Of a DNA stretch of 64,000 nucleotides, positions 45,741 to 57,118 are shown in pieces. Made by a program: the position numbers and the translations under genes. Within the stretch, counting starts at the first letter, position 1. Each line of letters starts with the position of its first letter. The stretch is from Alternaria dauci (lineage: Eukaryota > Ascomycota > Dothideomycetes > Pleosporales > Pleosporaceae). The notes beneath the pieces were generated by a model that was given only the letters and a program-made list of their open reading frames with translations, was not told the DNA's origin and searched no databases. The stretch is from NCBI RefSeq assembly GCF_042100115.1, contig NC_091275.1, forward strand, positions 2,790,001 through 2,854,000, written 5' to 3'.

Positions 45741-48280
45741 ATGGCTACCCCGCGCTACCTCACAGCGCAGAAGATCAGCCTTCTAGTTCTGACTCGCCTT
45801 TACTGCAGTTCAAGTCTTCCGTACTCCGCTACGATACCCGTACTTTCCTTCATCTTGTCAAACAATTTACCCCCAGCACAATCCAGCGCTCGGCCACAGC
45901 GCTCGACCACTTCCAATAAACAAGATACATCTTTCTCAATCGATGCCTTTGAAGATGTGCTCTCGGAACATGCATCAAACATGCCGGGCAGGACCCTGCT
46001 CGATCTCTTCCTCAAGCACATGTGGGAAATGAACTCTTTCGACGCACTCCATGCGCTGTTCGACAGTATCTTGGATCTGGTCACTCCACCGCCAGCCGGC
46101 GCACAAGACGAAGAGTCGCCGGACCGGATCTATCTTTCCAAGACATCGCCTCTCGGAGCTTTCGTCCGTAGGGCACATCTGGAGTTCACGAGGCTACAGT
46201 TTGATGATTCGATGAAGCTCTGGTCTTCGTTCATCAGGTACAGGGCCCCCACAGCTCAATGGACGAAGAGGTTGGCTGGTCTTGCATCGGGTGGTGTAGA
46301 CATGGTGGCATCCGAGATGGGCCTGAGAGGTGGTGACGATGTGTATGAGCTCGCGTACGGACATCTGGAAGAGGACCAAGAGCACGGAGCGGGTATGAGC
46401 CTGAACGATCTGGATCGGATACTGGATTTCCAACTCGACCGACTCCAGAGATTTGGAGATCGCGTTCCCGAAGAGATGAAGGGCCAGCTCCGCAGCATGG
46501 TCAGCTCGTCGGGCATAGTACACCGGCAAGCGCACTTGGTGCAGTTCTTTGATGCCTGGAAAGCTGGAGACTACACTTCTGCGTTCGATAACCTGCACCG
46601 CTACTACGACTATGCCATGCAGACTCGGGAGAAAATTCACTACCAGTATGCTCTGCTGCACATGGCTATCCTACAGGCCGACTTTGGCTGCTTTGGCGAA
46701 GCGATCGCTGCCATAAATGAGACGATTGCTACAGCACGAGAGAATCAGGACATGACTTGCCTGAGCTTCAGTCTCAGCTGGCTGAATCATATGGCGAAGG
46801 CCTACCCAAAACAGATGAAGGGTGTTGGTTACATGAGCATGTTGGGAACTGAAAGGGATGCGTTGACATTTCTGAAAACCAAAGCCAAGGAGGCCAGAAT
46901 GTACAGTCTGCTCAGTGCAACTCTACTAAACGAGGCAAAGCTGTCTCTTACCATGGTACGTGATTATTGTTTGACGAGATAGATCACCAGAGCTAACGTA
47001 TATAGGGTGATTCTATACCTCGGGCACTAGAACACATCTACCAATCCTCGCACCTTAACATCAAGGAGAATGTCAACAGCTACGGTATCCAGATGCTGCT
47101 GACGGCGACACTTTATCAGCGACTTGGCATCCCACATCTCGCCAACGTCCACTGCGAGCTTCTTCTCGATTGCTATTCACACTCTAGTCCGATCGAAGAA
47201 CGTCTCCGTGCTATTGGCCGGCAGGCTTTCGTTATAAGCCAGAGCGGGCGCTACGACGAGGCTATCCAGATGCTCGAAGCTATTGGCCCCTCGGTGTACA
47301 AGTCTTTGAAATTCTATCAATTCCTGGTTCTTTGCGTTGGCCTCATTAAGCTCCGGAGAGCTATCCGAAGGTAATGTCCTGCTTATACAGCCTCAAATCC
47401 CAGTCGGCGATACTAACATTTCAACGCAGATCCGACTGGTCAACTGCCTCCCATCTGCTCGAGACTCTGAAGCCTGCGGCCACGCCCTCTGCTCCCCCAC
47501 TCGACCCAGAACTCTCCTTTGTCCAACACGACACCTATATCGACTACCTGATTTCCACATCGCAGTATCCTCTCGCCTACCAACATATTTCTTCACTTGG
47601 CCAATCTCTCAAAGAAGACAATGCAGACATCCAGCAGCGTGTTTCGGTTCTGCTCTTGCAAGCAGAGCTGTGGAGACGAGCAGGTAGACCCGAGAGGGGA
47701 TTCAGTGTAGCGCTCAGGGCGGCGAGTGTCAGCTTTAGGACACGGCTTGCAAGTTCGCTGTGGACCGCGGTGGGGTGTCTGGGCGCAATATTGAATACCT
47801 TGGGAGAGTATCGAGAAGCGAGGAGATTGATAGAGGCTGTGTTGCCGCAGGTATGTTGATTTTCCTATCTGCACTCAAACACATAGTTGCTCATACTGAC
47901 GCCCGTGATAGGCGTTGGAAGGCGCAGATGCCGTGCTTACGGGTACTCTCTATTCGCACCTGGCAGACTCGTGTATGGGTCTTGGTGATCCTAACGCGTC
48001 GTCGCCAACTTCCAACACCGAGCCTCACCGCCCTTCGACACCCAAAGCAGGCGAGCAAGCATCGAATCGCACCCGTTCTGGCGATATCGCCAAAGCAGAA
48101 CTCTACGTCGATCGAGCGAGGGAATGCTTCAAGAAAGCGGCGCATTTGGACGGGGAATGCGAGCAGCTAATGAAGAAGGCGATTATTGCAAAGTTGAGGG
48201 GGGATGAAAAAGTGGCAGAGGAATGGGCTATGAGACATAACCTTGTTTGGGACGAGGGTTATGGATCGCAAGAGATGTGA
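45741..48280 (+). CDS. APC5: Anaphase-promoting complex subunit 5
   Basis: Four exons (45741-46955, 47006-47370, 47430-47850, 47912-48280) give 789 residues. The Apc5 domain is clear around residues 260-340: FFDAWKAGDYTSAFDNLHRY, then YQYALLHMAILQADFGCFGE and AIAAINETIATARENQDMTC. TPR-like helices fill the rest, for example VISQSGRYDEAIQMLEAIG and LGAILNTLGEYREARRLIEA. Apc5 is part of the scaffold of the ubiquitin ligase that starts anaphase. In many Pezizomycotina this gene lies with COX13 and APN2 beside the mating-type locus, as it does here. Confidence 0.93.
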
Positions 48281-48459
48281 GATTGGTCATTAGTAGATTT
48301 TGTGTCACGGTCAACAATGCAGACACAAAGGAAATGTATTGCTGGTCTACTCTCAGCTTGCGCTCGTTGTGCTATATACACATCCAACCCTACACTTGGT
48401 CTAAATGCTGGCTCGAATGGTTCTTGATATCAGTGTTTAAAAGCGTGTAGAGTAAGTGT

Positions 48460-49096
48460 TTACTCGTCCTTCTTGTGGTAGTTGACCTTGTCGTTCCAGA
48501 AGAGGGTCTACTTGCATGTCAGTATATCAATGTGTCACCCCGTGCCATGGAGATCTCACCTTGTCACCGTCTCCCCAGAAGTAGTTCTTGGTACGGATGT
48601 TCTGGTAGGCGTACTCGGGCCTCTCTGAGCGGGGGTGCTCGTGCTCCTCGTGGGCTACGTGCTCCCAGTGAGCATCCCACCTGACCTTGGCGTTGACACT
48701 GGCGACGATGATGCAGGGGATGGCAACGCTATCGTAGAATTAGCATATTTCCCTTTCTGCATCAATTCCCCTTTCCAAAAGACGATTCCAATGGCATGAT
48801 CCTCTCGCATGTCTTCCTTAGTCCACAATCCTTCATCTCTCCCGCGTTCCCCTCCTCTGAGTCCACACCCGCCTCAAGCAACCGGGTACTTACTAGAGCG
48901 ACAGCTTGCGCCAGAACTCGCCAGACTCAGCAGCGTGCTGAGCAATCTGGGCACGCTCGCGGTTGAACTCGTTGTCCTCGGCTCCGGCAAACTGCTTGGG
49001 GCTCTCGGAGCTGTAGTTGCGGCGGCCGGCGCGGGCAGGGGCGCGGGCGAGAGCCTGGCGAGGCGCGGCGCGGGCGAAAGATCGGGCGGCGAACAT
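48460..49096 (-). CDS. COX13: Cytochrome c oxidase subunit VIa
   Basis: Three exons (48894-49096, 48560-48728, 48460-48507) give 139 residues. It starts with an Arg/Ala-rich mitochondrial presequence (MFAARSFARAAPRQALARAP), followed by a NYSSES cleavage-like site. The membrane helix (WRKLSLYVAIPCIIVASVNA) spans the first intron. A conserved intermembrane part follows: WEHVAHEEHEHPRSERPEYA, then YQNIRTKNYFWGDGDKTLFW. Its length and order match subunit VIa, an accessory subunit of complex IV. The gene is convergent with APC5 (179 bp between stops) and divergent from APN2, the usual order beside fungal MAT loci. Confidence 0.95.
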
Positions 49097-49405
49097 GGCG
49101 ACGATTGTCCGGCGTGGTAGAGTGGAGATGGGGTGCAATTGGTGTTGGCGTGAGGTGTGACGGAGGGAGCTCGAATTGACGAAACAGAGGCTTGGCGGAT
49201 GGGCTGATGCGGAGTTTCCCGCTTGTTGTTAGCGTGCGCGATGCTCGGCTGCCCGGCCGGGTAATGTGACGTCGTGTCGGTCGCGCGAAGTCGCGTCCTG
49301 TGTCGTGCATGCCCCGATAGTATTCGGTGGGAGCTGAGATTGTGAGGTGATGACGATCTTCTTTTACACTTGCTGTTGTCGCCCTCCGTAGAAATACACG
49401 CCACC
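49097..49405. promoter_or_regulatory. Divergent promoter region of COX13 and APN2
   Basis: 309 bp shared by the two divergent starts. No TATA box or repeat that I can support. Confidence 0.45.
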
Positions 49406-51364
49406 ATGGTCCGCATCACCACCTGGAATGTCAACGGCATTCGCAATCCCTTTGGCTACAAGCCATGGAGCACGAACCGGACATTCAACGCCATGTTCGA
49501 TATCCTCGAGGCGGACATTGTCATCATGCAAGAGCTGAAGATCCAGCGCAAGGATCTGACGGATGACATGGTGCTTGTACCTGGCTGGGACTGCTACTTT
49601 AGTCTGCCAAAGCACAAAAAGGGTACTTCCCCAATACTACGCAACGCGTGCGCTGCGGCCTCTTGCTAACGCGAGTGAGGATACTCGGGCGTTGGTGTTT
49701 ATACGCGCCAGTCAGTATGTGCGCCTATACGCGCCGAAGAAGGCGTCCTAGGCGCCCTCTGCCCTCCTGGCTCGACGACGTCGTACCGCGACCTCCCGGA
49801 ATCTGCCAGCATCGGCGGTTACCTCAGCCCATCCCAACTCACCAGTCTCCCTCCCGATCTCGACGCCGATAGTCTCGATTCAGAAGGACGGTGTCTGGTG
49901 CTCGAGTTCCCAGCCTTCGTCCTCTTTGGCGTCTACAGTCCAGCGAACAGCAATGGCCTACGAGACGACTTCCGAATCGGCTTCCTTACAGCGCTGGAGA
50001 CGCGGATACGGAACTTGACAAAGATGGGCAAGAACGTCATACTCACGGGTGATCTCAACGTCTCCAGGGATCTTATCGACACTGCTAGAGCACAGGACAA
50101 TATGCTGGCAGAAGGAATGACGCACGAGGAATACCTGAGCACACCGAATCGCCGAATTTTCAATCAACTGTTGCTGAACGGAGTAGTGCCGGGCCAACGA
50201 GACGAGGGGCGAGAAGAGCCGGTACTATACGATCTATGTCGAGAATTCCACCCCGACCGCGAAGGCATGTTTACGCATTGGGAGCAGAAGATCAATGCCA
50301 GACCAGGCAACTTTGGGTCGCGTATCGACTTCATACTGTGCAGTGTCGCCATCAAGGACTGGTTCAAGGAGGCGAACATCCAGGAGGGACTTATGGGGTC
50401 GGATCATTGTCCAGTGTACGCTGTCACAAAGGATGTGGTGCCAGTTCAAACAGTATCAACAGTGGAAGAGAACGAGGTCAAAGAAGAGGTGCATATCTTG
50501 GACTTGATGAATCCAACAGGCATGTTCAAAGACGGTGTACGGCAACGAGAGTACGATACGGTCAACGATGTTCCGCCTCTCAGCGGAAAGCTGCTAGCGG
50601 AGTTTACAAAGAGGAGGAGTATCCGAGACATGTTCAGCAAGAAAGCCGCTCTACCGAAGTCCACGCCAACACCGACGCCGACAGCCGTCGACAAGGAAAG
50701 TCCATCAAAGGCAGATGTTGTTACGTCTTTCACTAGCACGACCGCCGACGAGTCGGACAGAGACCTGGAATTAGCGATCGCAGCCTCTATAGCAGACATG
50801 TCTTCAGCAGGTAATGGCAATCCTATCTCAAGCCAGAGCCCGCTCAAATCGGCTGAAAAGCGACGCGCTTCAGCACCCGCATCGCCCAAGAATCCGGTCA
50901 AGAGAGGTAAATCTAGCGCTCCGACCACTGCATCCAAAGCTTCCAAGGGTCAGCAGTCGCTGAAGGGTTTCTTCCAAACCCAGATTAAACCTACAGTTAT
51001 AGAGCCTCCTAAGGACTCAGTAGCACCCGCCTCTCCGTCTACAACCAACGACGCACCTAGCCAATCCAGCGCAGACATGCCTCCTCCCCAATCGCCCATA
51101 CCCTCTGACTCCTTTGACGCCGACCCGCGCGCCTCGCAAGAAACGTCAAAGGAAGACTGGACAAAGCTCTTCTCCAAGAAACCGGTACCGCGGTGCGAAC
51201 ACGGTGAACCTTGCACCTCATTTACGACAAAGAAACCTGGTATGAATCGCGGAAGACAATTTTGGATGTGTCCTAGGCCGATTGGACCGACGGGGCAGAA
51301 GGAGGTGGGCACGCAGTGGCGGTGTGGGACGTTCATATGGTGTAGCGATTGGAAGGGTAGCTGA
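49406..51364 (+). CDS. APN2: DNA-(apurinic or apyrimidinic site) endonuclease 2
   Basis: Exons 49406-49622 and 49680-51364 give 633 residues. The exonuclease III-type fold is complete: ITTWNVNGIRNP (metal-binding Asn), ADIVIMQELKIQRKDL (catalytic Glu), LTGDLNVSRDLID (Asp and Asn), GSRIDFILCS and GSDHCPVYA (catalytic Asp-His). At about residue 497 there is a PIP box, QQSLKGFF, for binding PCNA. Residues 577-631 form a GRF zinc finger with RCEHGEPC, RQFWMCPRP and QWRCGTFIWCSDW. Apn2 repairs abasic sites and blocked 3' ends in the nucleus. The start follows 'cgccaccATG'. It is the gene directly beside the MAT region. Confidence 0.95.
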
Positions 51365-54045
51365 TATCGAGGATGATACATGGACATATAGGATGAACAC
51401 TCCAAGCTGGAGATACACTGGTGTGTAGGTCACAGGGACTCTTGTTAGGAGGGCGATGCCGGCACCTCGAGGGTATCTGCGGAGGCTGAGGATTGCTTTG
51501 GGAGGACAGGCAGAGCTGGGTATGTGTTGAGGTATCGCATACATGATATAGAGATAGATATGAGGACAAGGTCGAGGGCGTGTGGAAATAGGCTGGAAGT
51601 CAGACGGTAGCTCATCATGTCGTACTAAGGAATAATACAGAGACATTGGAAGAACATATTCAACCACGTATGCTCCGCTTTAATCCGCATTTTTATATAC
51701 TCACATATATACACATTACCTAGATACATTTGGATTTGAAATACAGCAATCAGGGCTGCAGTGTCCTATTGTGAGTGGTATTAGGTGGGCGTAGGGAAAT
51801 TGGCATACATTGCCCCAAGGCTCGACCAAGACCCACGCTACATGGAAACGCTCCGAGCGATAAAGGATACTTTGTGGAATCATCATAGAGGGACGTGAGC
51901 AGCGCTGCCACGCTTGCCGCAACTTTGAGGATGATGTGTGACATTCATGTCTTCCGCCCTAGGTTTTGTCAAGCCAAGCCCGGTCAAGGTGACCGTTACG
52001 ACTATATTTAATGCTCTAAGGTTCTACGAGGTACTTTTCTAGAGGTTCTAAAGTCACCGGTAAAGACCTGTAAGGCTTCTGTAAGCAAGGCTCGTGATGT
52101 CCGCTGCTAGGTTCAATGTCGCCTCAATCTTTTGACCAAAGACTGGACAACCGATCAACGAACAATCGCCCAAGGCACTCTAAACTCATGTATTGGATTT
52201 TCTAGTATGTTCAAATTGGTTTGCAAAGCGCTTGCTACATTTGACATGAATCTGCGGATAATATACGCCGTAGTGATGCGGTTAGCGCACATGGCCGGTT
52301 TGGGATATCTGTAATGTTACGACTATCATTACTACTAGGGTTCTATAAACTTAATCAGTGGTTTCAATAATACACAAGAATCTATTGACAGCGCCCTGCC
52401 ACGGTTGACACAAAACTCCACTTGTGGTACTGCCCGACATCTTTCACTCTTCGTTTCCTAGACGATATGGTTTCCAGTCTACCACTACAATTATTCACTA
52501 AAAACCTTCGCAAATGAATTTTTCAATACTTACGAAGCACCCGATAAACGCGTGCCAAGCTTGACACAAAGACGCACAGGTAGTTTCGTCTGGAAGCTTG
52601 TTGAACCTTTTGATACACAAAGCATTCTATCTCAACTGCCATGATACCAAACCATCTCAAACGCTTAAAGATCCTTCCTAATGTCTCACGATTTGTTTTG
52701 CCAAACGCGTGCCAGGCTTGACACAATGTTGCGCTGACAATACTCTTGTCAGTGACCGAGCCCCTTTCTGAGCACCCAACCTAAGACCAAGCTATATTGC
52801 CGTACCTACAAACCCATAGACTACCCAAGAGTCTCAGACTACTCTTTAGTACCCTGTAAATGGTTCCTGCACGCACCTGAGCACAAACATGTTCCTCAAT
52901 ATATGCGCCGCCTCCGACGAGCAGCGAGACCACCTGCATTCAAGCACCCGAGACACCAATACGCCACCACAACCATTCGGCCCCAAGACGCATCGGCACG
53001 AAGAGACCGGTAAAGAACTTGTTCCCGTCGATAAATCTCTCGGCCCCACAGACGTATATTCTGGAACAACCCTAGCGGCAGGGTCAGGAACTCTCCTTGC
53101 TTAAACGCCACCACAATGCAAGCCTATCACATCCTTCCATGCAGCCACATACATCACCATCACATATTACATACACCTCCTTGGACCCCAACACACATTG
53201 AAACGATCACATAAACCCATGCGAGCAAGTAAGTCATGTCACATCACCCCATGATCCAGCAAGGGCAGGCAGATTGGGGAAGGTTTTTGTGAATTTTATC
53301 TATTGTTTTTCTATCTGTCTCTTTTCGAGAATGGTATGATTGTCGGTCATGTGGCACTTGCTCCTCATGACCGACTGCTATCTAAACTACATGATTTGAC
53401 GAAATGGACGTCCAAGGGGGTATCTAAAAGGGTTTTTTTAATGGGAAAGGTAATAGTGACCATGAACCGCACTGAGGGCTTTGGCCGAAAAATCAAACGC
53501 TCTAATATCCAGTGCTCCATCATTAAGACTCATAAGCCTCTTTTGTGATGTCGTGCAGCCGTGTGCACAATGCGGGGTAGTATGGGTCGTGAGTCGTAAT
53601 CGTAATGGGGTAAGGGGGAAGGTGCGCTTGATAGTGGGTGCTGCTTGGTAGTCTCTCGTTGAGACTCTAGCCACATCTATCATAAGTGCTCATGAGGAAA
53701 GACCGCCAAAAGGAGTACAGCAATGGTGTGAAGTAGCGCACAAAGGGAACTTTTGATTGGTGTAAGCCGCAGAAAGGACATGGATTATCGCAAAGCAAGG
53801 GCGTTGCCCTGTCGATGTTGTATCCGTAAGACACGCAGCCAACAGCGATGCCGATAGGAACGAACAAGGGCGATGATCCGAGTCGAGAATATCGAAGTAT
53901 GAGAGGACGCAAGGGACGGACATGCGATGAGTGACGTAGTGTGGGGTTTTCCGGTCTTCCATAACAAGCATGAACATTCGACCAGGGATGTATATGCTTT
54001 TGATGCCTGGTCTGTGAAGACGAAGCTTGAATGCCTGGGGCCTTT
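51365..54045. other. Gene-free flank between APN2 and MAT1-2-1
   Basis: 2.68 kb with no supported gene. Part of it is AT-rich (about 51.6-52.9 kb) with many stops in all frames. It contains a near-perfect direct repeat (see separate entry). The APN2 and MAT1-2-1 transcripts run toward each other, so both 3' UTRs are here. Where the idiomorph ends cannot be told from one strain. No alpha-box or beta-glucosidase sequence was recognised. Confidence 0.55.
52393..52726. repeat. Dispersed direct repeat with core cgcgtgccaRgcttgacac
   Basis: Two 24-base copies at 52546-52569 and 52703-52726 differ at one base. They start with 'aaa', run through the core and end with 'aa', and are spaced 157 bp apart. 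A third, weaker copy (gccctgccacggttgacac) starts near 52393. No open frame covers them. They may be protein-binding sites or remains of an older element. Confidence 0.7.
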
Positions 54046-55128
54046 CTAGTAGATGTCCTGGAAGAAAGCAGGCAGGATAGCATTGCCGTCTGCGCCGTCG
54101 CGGAAGGCAAAAGCCTCGTCATCAAGCAGTGCGAGAGTTGCGCTCATGTCGAAGTCCATGCCGAACTCTTCGTCAAGGCGACCATGACGGAAAGACTCCG
54201 AGTCGTAGGCGAAGTCCGTAGATGTTGAATCTTGAGCAAACATATCAAACACGTTTGCCTGGTCGAAGAGCTGGGCGAAGTCGTCGGTGAAGGCGTTGCC
54301 AACATTGGCAGTGACGTCCTCGACAGGAAGCGCAGGCTCATAGGTAGAGCTAGACGATGCCGACACAGTGTTGGGGGTGAGTTCGAAATTGAGTACCTCC
54401 GGAACAGTTGCAGCCGCTGATGCGAGCTTAGCCTTGCGTGACTGGCGTTTCTTCTTCTCGCCAGGCTTCCTAGGGGCATACTTGTAGTCGGGGTGTTGGC
54501 GCAGGTGCTCTTCTTTCGCCGACTGTGCAGCAGCCTGCCAGGGCTTCTTGCCTTCTGGAGTCAGGCTGCGCCAGATCTCTGAGCAGCGTGTAGCTATGAC
54601 ACTGTTAGTATATCATGTCGAAAGCAGATAGTAGATTGTCAACTTACAGATTTCCTGGACAGTGAGATCCGGGTACTCAGCCTTCAGCTGCTTGTGCATC
54701 GCATCTCGAAAGATGATCCAGCAGTTCATCGGTCGAGGGGCCTTCTTGAAGGCAGCAGTGAGGGCGTCCATGTTAAGCGTAGTGCGGTCAGAACCTGGTG
54801 TCTGGAGAAACAGAGCATTTGATTGCTCTTGAGGTGAGAGTCCGTTGTTCTTTGGCATCTTTACGAGAGTGTGTGAGCTGTTGGCGCTCTCCATAGGAGT
54901 GAGATCGATCGGCAGTCCTGCCTTCTCGGCGAGGGCCTTCTTGAAGAGCTCGATAACCCCGTTTCCGAAGAGAGTGGAGAGGTTATCAGGAAGGATGACC
55001 ATGTTTTCGCCACGGGCCCAGCCGTCAGTGCAAGTAAGAAGGGCGGCGTCGAAGCGGTCTACCACATCCATGACGACCTGGGGCTCTTCGCGAACGGCAG
55101 CAAGAGTGCGGTACATCTCGGCGTTCAT
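54046..55128 (-). CDS. MAT1-2-1: Mating-type protein MAT1-2-1 (HMG box)
   Basis: Exons 54648-55128 and 54046-54593 with a 54-nt intron (TACTAAC branch site) give 342 residues. The HMG box covers about residues 131-200: PRPMNCWIIFRDAMHKQLKA, then EYPDLTVQEIS and TRCSEIWRSLTPEGKKPWQA, then a basic APRKPGEKKKRQSRK stretch. The intron splits a serine codon inside the box, the position shared by fungal MAT1-2-1 genes. The N-terminus has the typical Dothideomycete lead region (LPDNLSTLFGNGVIELFKKA) and the C-terminus is acidic. The protein is the transcription factor that sets MAT1-2 identity and switches on pheromone and receptor genes. The ATG at 55128 ('atcaccATG') is preferred; upstream frame has no ATG of better context. 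Confidence 0.96.
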
Positions 55129-55925
55129 GGTGATAAGAAATTGACGTTTGAACTGTTGGAGGAAGATAGAAAGAAAATAGCAAAGCAATTGCAGAGGAAA
55201 AAAAAGTTGGTGTAATGGAGGTTGTTGGTAATTAGACGAAAAGGTGAGAGCAGAGACTTTGTTTGTGGCCGTGCCAAGGCTGAGTAGGCAGCGAGTCTGC
55301 GCCTTTCAAACGGTCAGTGCATACATCAACGGTATTAACTCATCGCTCACCTAATCGGGTAACTTCAGTCTCCTTCACTTAGCCACCAATGCAGGATGAG
55401 GTTGTCTTGTTGCCTTCTGATCTCGACACGGACAACTCCTACAATAAAGATGAATAAGTGAGCAGCTTTTGCACACTGAGCAGTACAACGAGTCCTGTCT
55501 GAATGCCATGCAACGTTGTTGGTGGATGTGAGAGTGTGGAATCTAAAAGAGATTTGTGAAGCGGTCTACTTTTGTCTGCCGTGGGATGATTTAAGACAAA
55601 GGAGATAGTCTCAAGCCACACGCGAAATTGTGCTAAGACACATGAGACGCATTTACCTGATTCGACGGAAGAAGTGCACTAACCAGGTGCTGAGCGAATA
55701 TGGTCGCCCCTTGCATACGCAACCCGAGCCTTGGTATCCCGAGTGTGTCTCTCATCTGTCAATCTGCGCAATTACTGGGAAATATCAAAAGCAATGCCAG
55801 AAAATGCTTTATATCTGGAGAATATTCGGGACCTTGTTTCGGGATGGCGCACTACAAACCAAGATCGAACCGACCAGATACACAAACTCTTATTTCCATG
55901 TCCAGAACAGAACTAATGGTGATGA
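55129..55925. other. Intergenic region between MAT1-2-1 and ORF1
   Basis: 797 bp. It holds the MAT1-2-1 promoter, with an A-rich stretch just upstream of the start (about 55160-55205), and the ORF1 3' end. Short frames on the plus strand at 55630-55992 lack coding signs. The other end of the idiomorph probably lies here, but a MAT1-1 sequence is needed to place it. Confidence 0.5.
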
Positions 55926-56878
55926 TCATGATGACACGCCGTTGGGCCTGGAATCTTGTGTGTGTTCTGAGAGACTCCAGTCTCTGACTTGACCTTTCCA
56001 ATCTGCGATGCGTCCGTCACGAACCTTGACCACAACAACCCTGACCTCTGCCCCTTCAACGTAGCATTTGGTACCTCCGTCACCCTCTCTTAATGCTTCA
56101 TCGGTGGTTGCTTGCGAGCTCAACCCACCGCCAGCCCACAGTCCCTCTCCAACGGGAGAACTCGAGTACGAATCCTCGGTACCCTGACTGAAGGTATGGT
56201 TGGCTAGGTGCTGGGCTCTGTACCATGTCTCTTCTTCAGAACCAGAAGGCACAAGCTCAGCAACACCATTGATGGTGGCACTGATACGACTTAGGGATGC
56301 AGTGTTCATGCCAAGAAGAAGCTCGGCTAGTGAGCCAGAACGTGGTGCAGGACGCGACGGTGAAGGTGAGCGACCTGGCTGGCTTAACGTTGGAGGCCGA
56401 TGGGATACCCAATCGTGAACCAGAAGAGAAACGAGGGCGTTGGCCTCGAGGTTTTGTGTCTTGCGAGACGATGAAGGTGTTGTCATGATGATGATAGGAG
56501 TTTGAGAATAAGGAGTGTTAGGCAGGTAGGTGTAATTCATCAACGAGACATGAGGAACATTGTCCGAGCATGTTGCAAGATGGAGCTGTCCAAATCTGTC
56601 AGAACTGGGCACGTACGGATAGGAGACGCCAGGGGTGCACTGCGAAGGTGGAGCACATGCTTGCATAGCGGACATGGCAAACGAGACTTGATTCGATAAA
56701 TTTCAGAGGAATTGGACAGACAAACGAAGAAGAGCAGGAGCATGCAGGGATGAGACATGGCAATGAAGGCAATTTCCAAGATGGGAATATGGGGATGAGA
56801 TGAATGTCTTTGGAGAGGACTCACAAAGCGGGCGTTCTGAAGGCAGGTAACCACCTCATCTGGCAAGCCGTTGGACAT
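55926..56878 (-). CDS. MAT-flanking ORF1, flavin-binding split-barrel (pyridoxamine oxidase-like) protein
   Basis: Exons 56825-56878 and 55926-56585 with a 239-nt intron give 237 residues. The first exon encodes MSNGLPDEVVTCLQNARF, which joins in phase to LHLATCSDNVPHVSLMNYTY. That is the typical opening of the FMN-binding split barrel of pyridoxamine 5'-phosphate oxidase-like proteins, here followed by IIIMTTPSSSRKTQNLEANA and LVSLLVHDW. The C-terminal part (ISATINGVAEL, EETWYRAQHL, VVVVKVRDGRIADWKGQVRD) completes the barrel. No substrate is known. A gene of this kind, called ORF1, lies between MAT and GAP1 in Cochliobolus and relatives. It is divergent from GAP1 (240 bp between starts). Confidence 0.85.
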
Positions 56879-57118
56879 TGCGGAGATGGGCAATGAACGA
56901 GTGATGGTAGTAGAGGAAGACGGAGATGCTGTCAGAGGTAGATGCAGCTGCAGTGCGTGATGGGGTGCGTGTAGATGGTAGGCAGAACTTGACGCGGGAA
57001 GGATGACGTTGCATGCTTGCTCCGTGCAGCATCTCCACCGAACCGCCCGGCATTGCGCAGTCGGACCACAACACGACTGACTGCTTAGACTGCGACCATT
57101 ACGACATTTACGCCTATA

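Noticed and set aside
55630..55992. Plus-strand frames between MAT1-2-1 and ORF1 as a second idiomorph gene
   Set aside because: They partly overlap the ORF1 coding end, have no family resemblance and lack good start context. A MAT1-1 comparison would be needed to reopen this.
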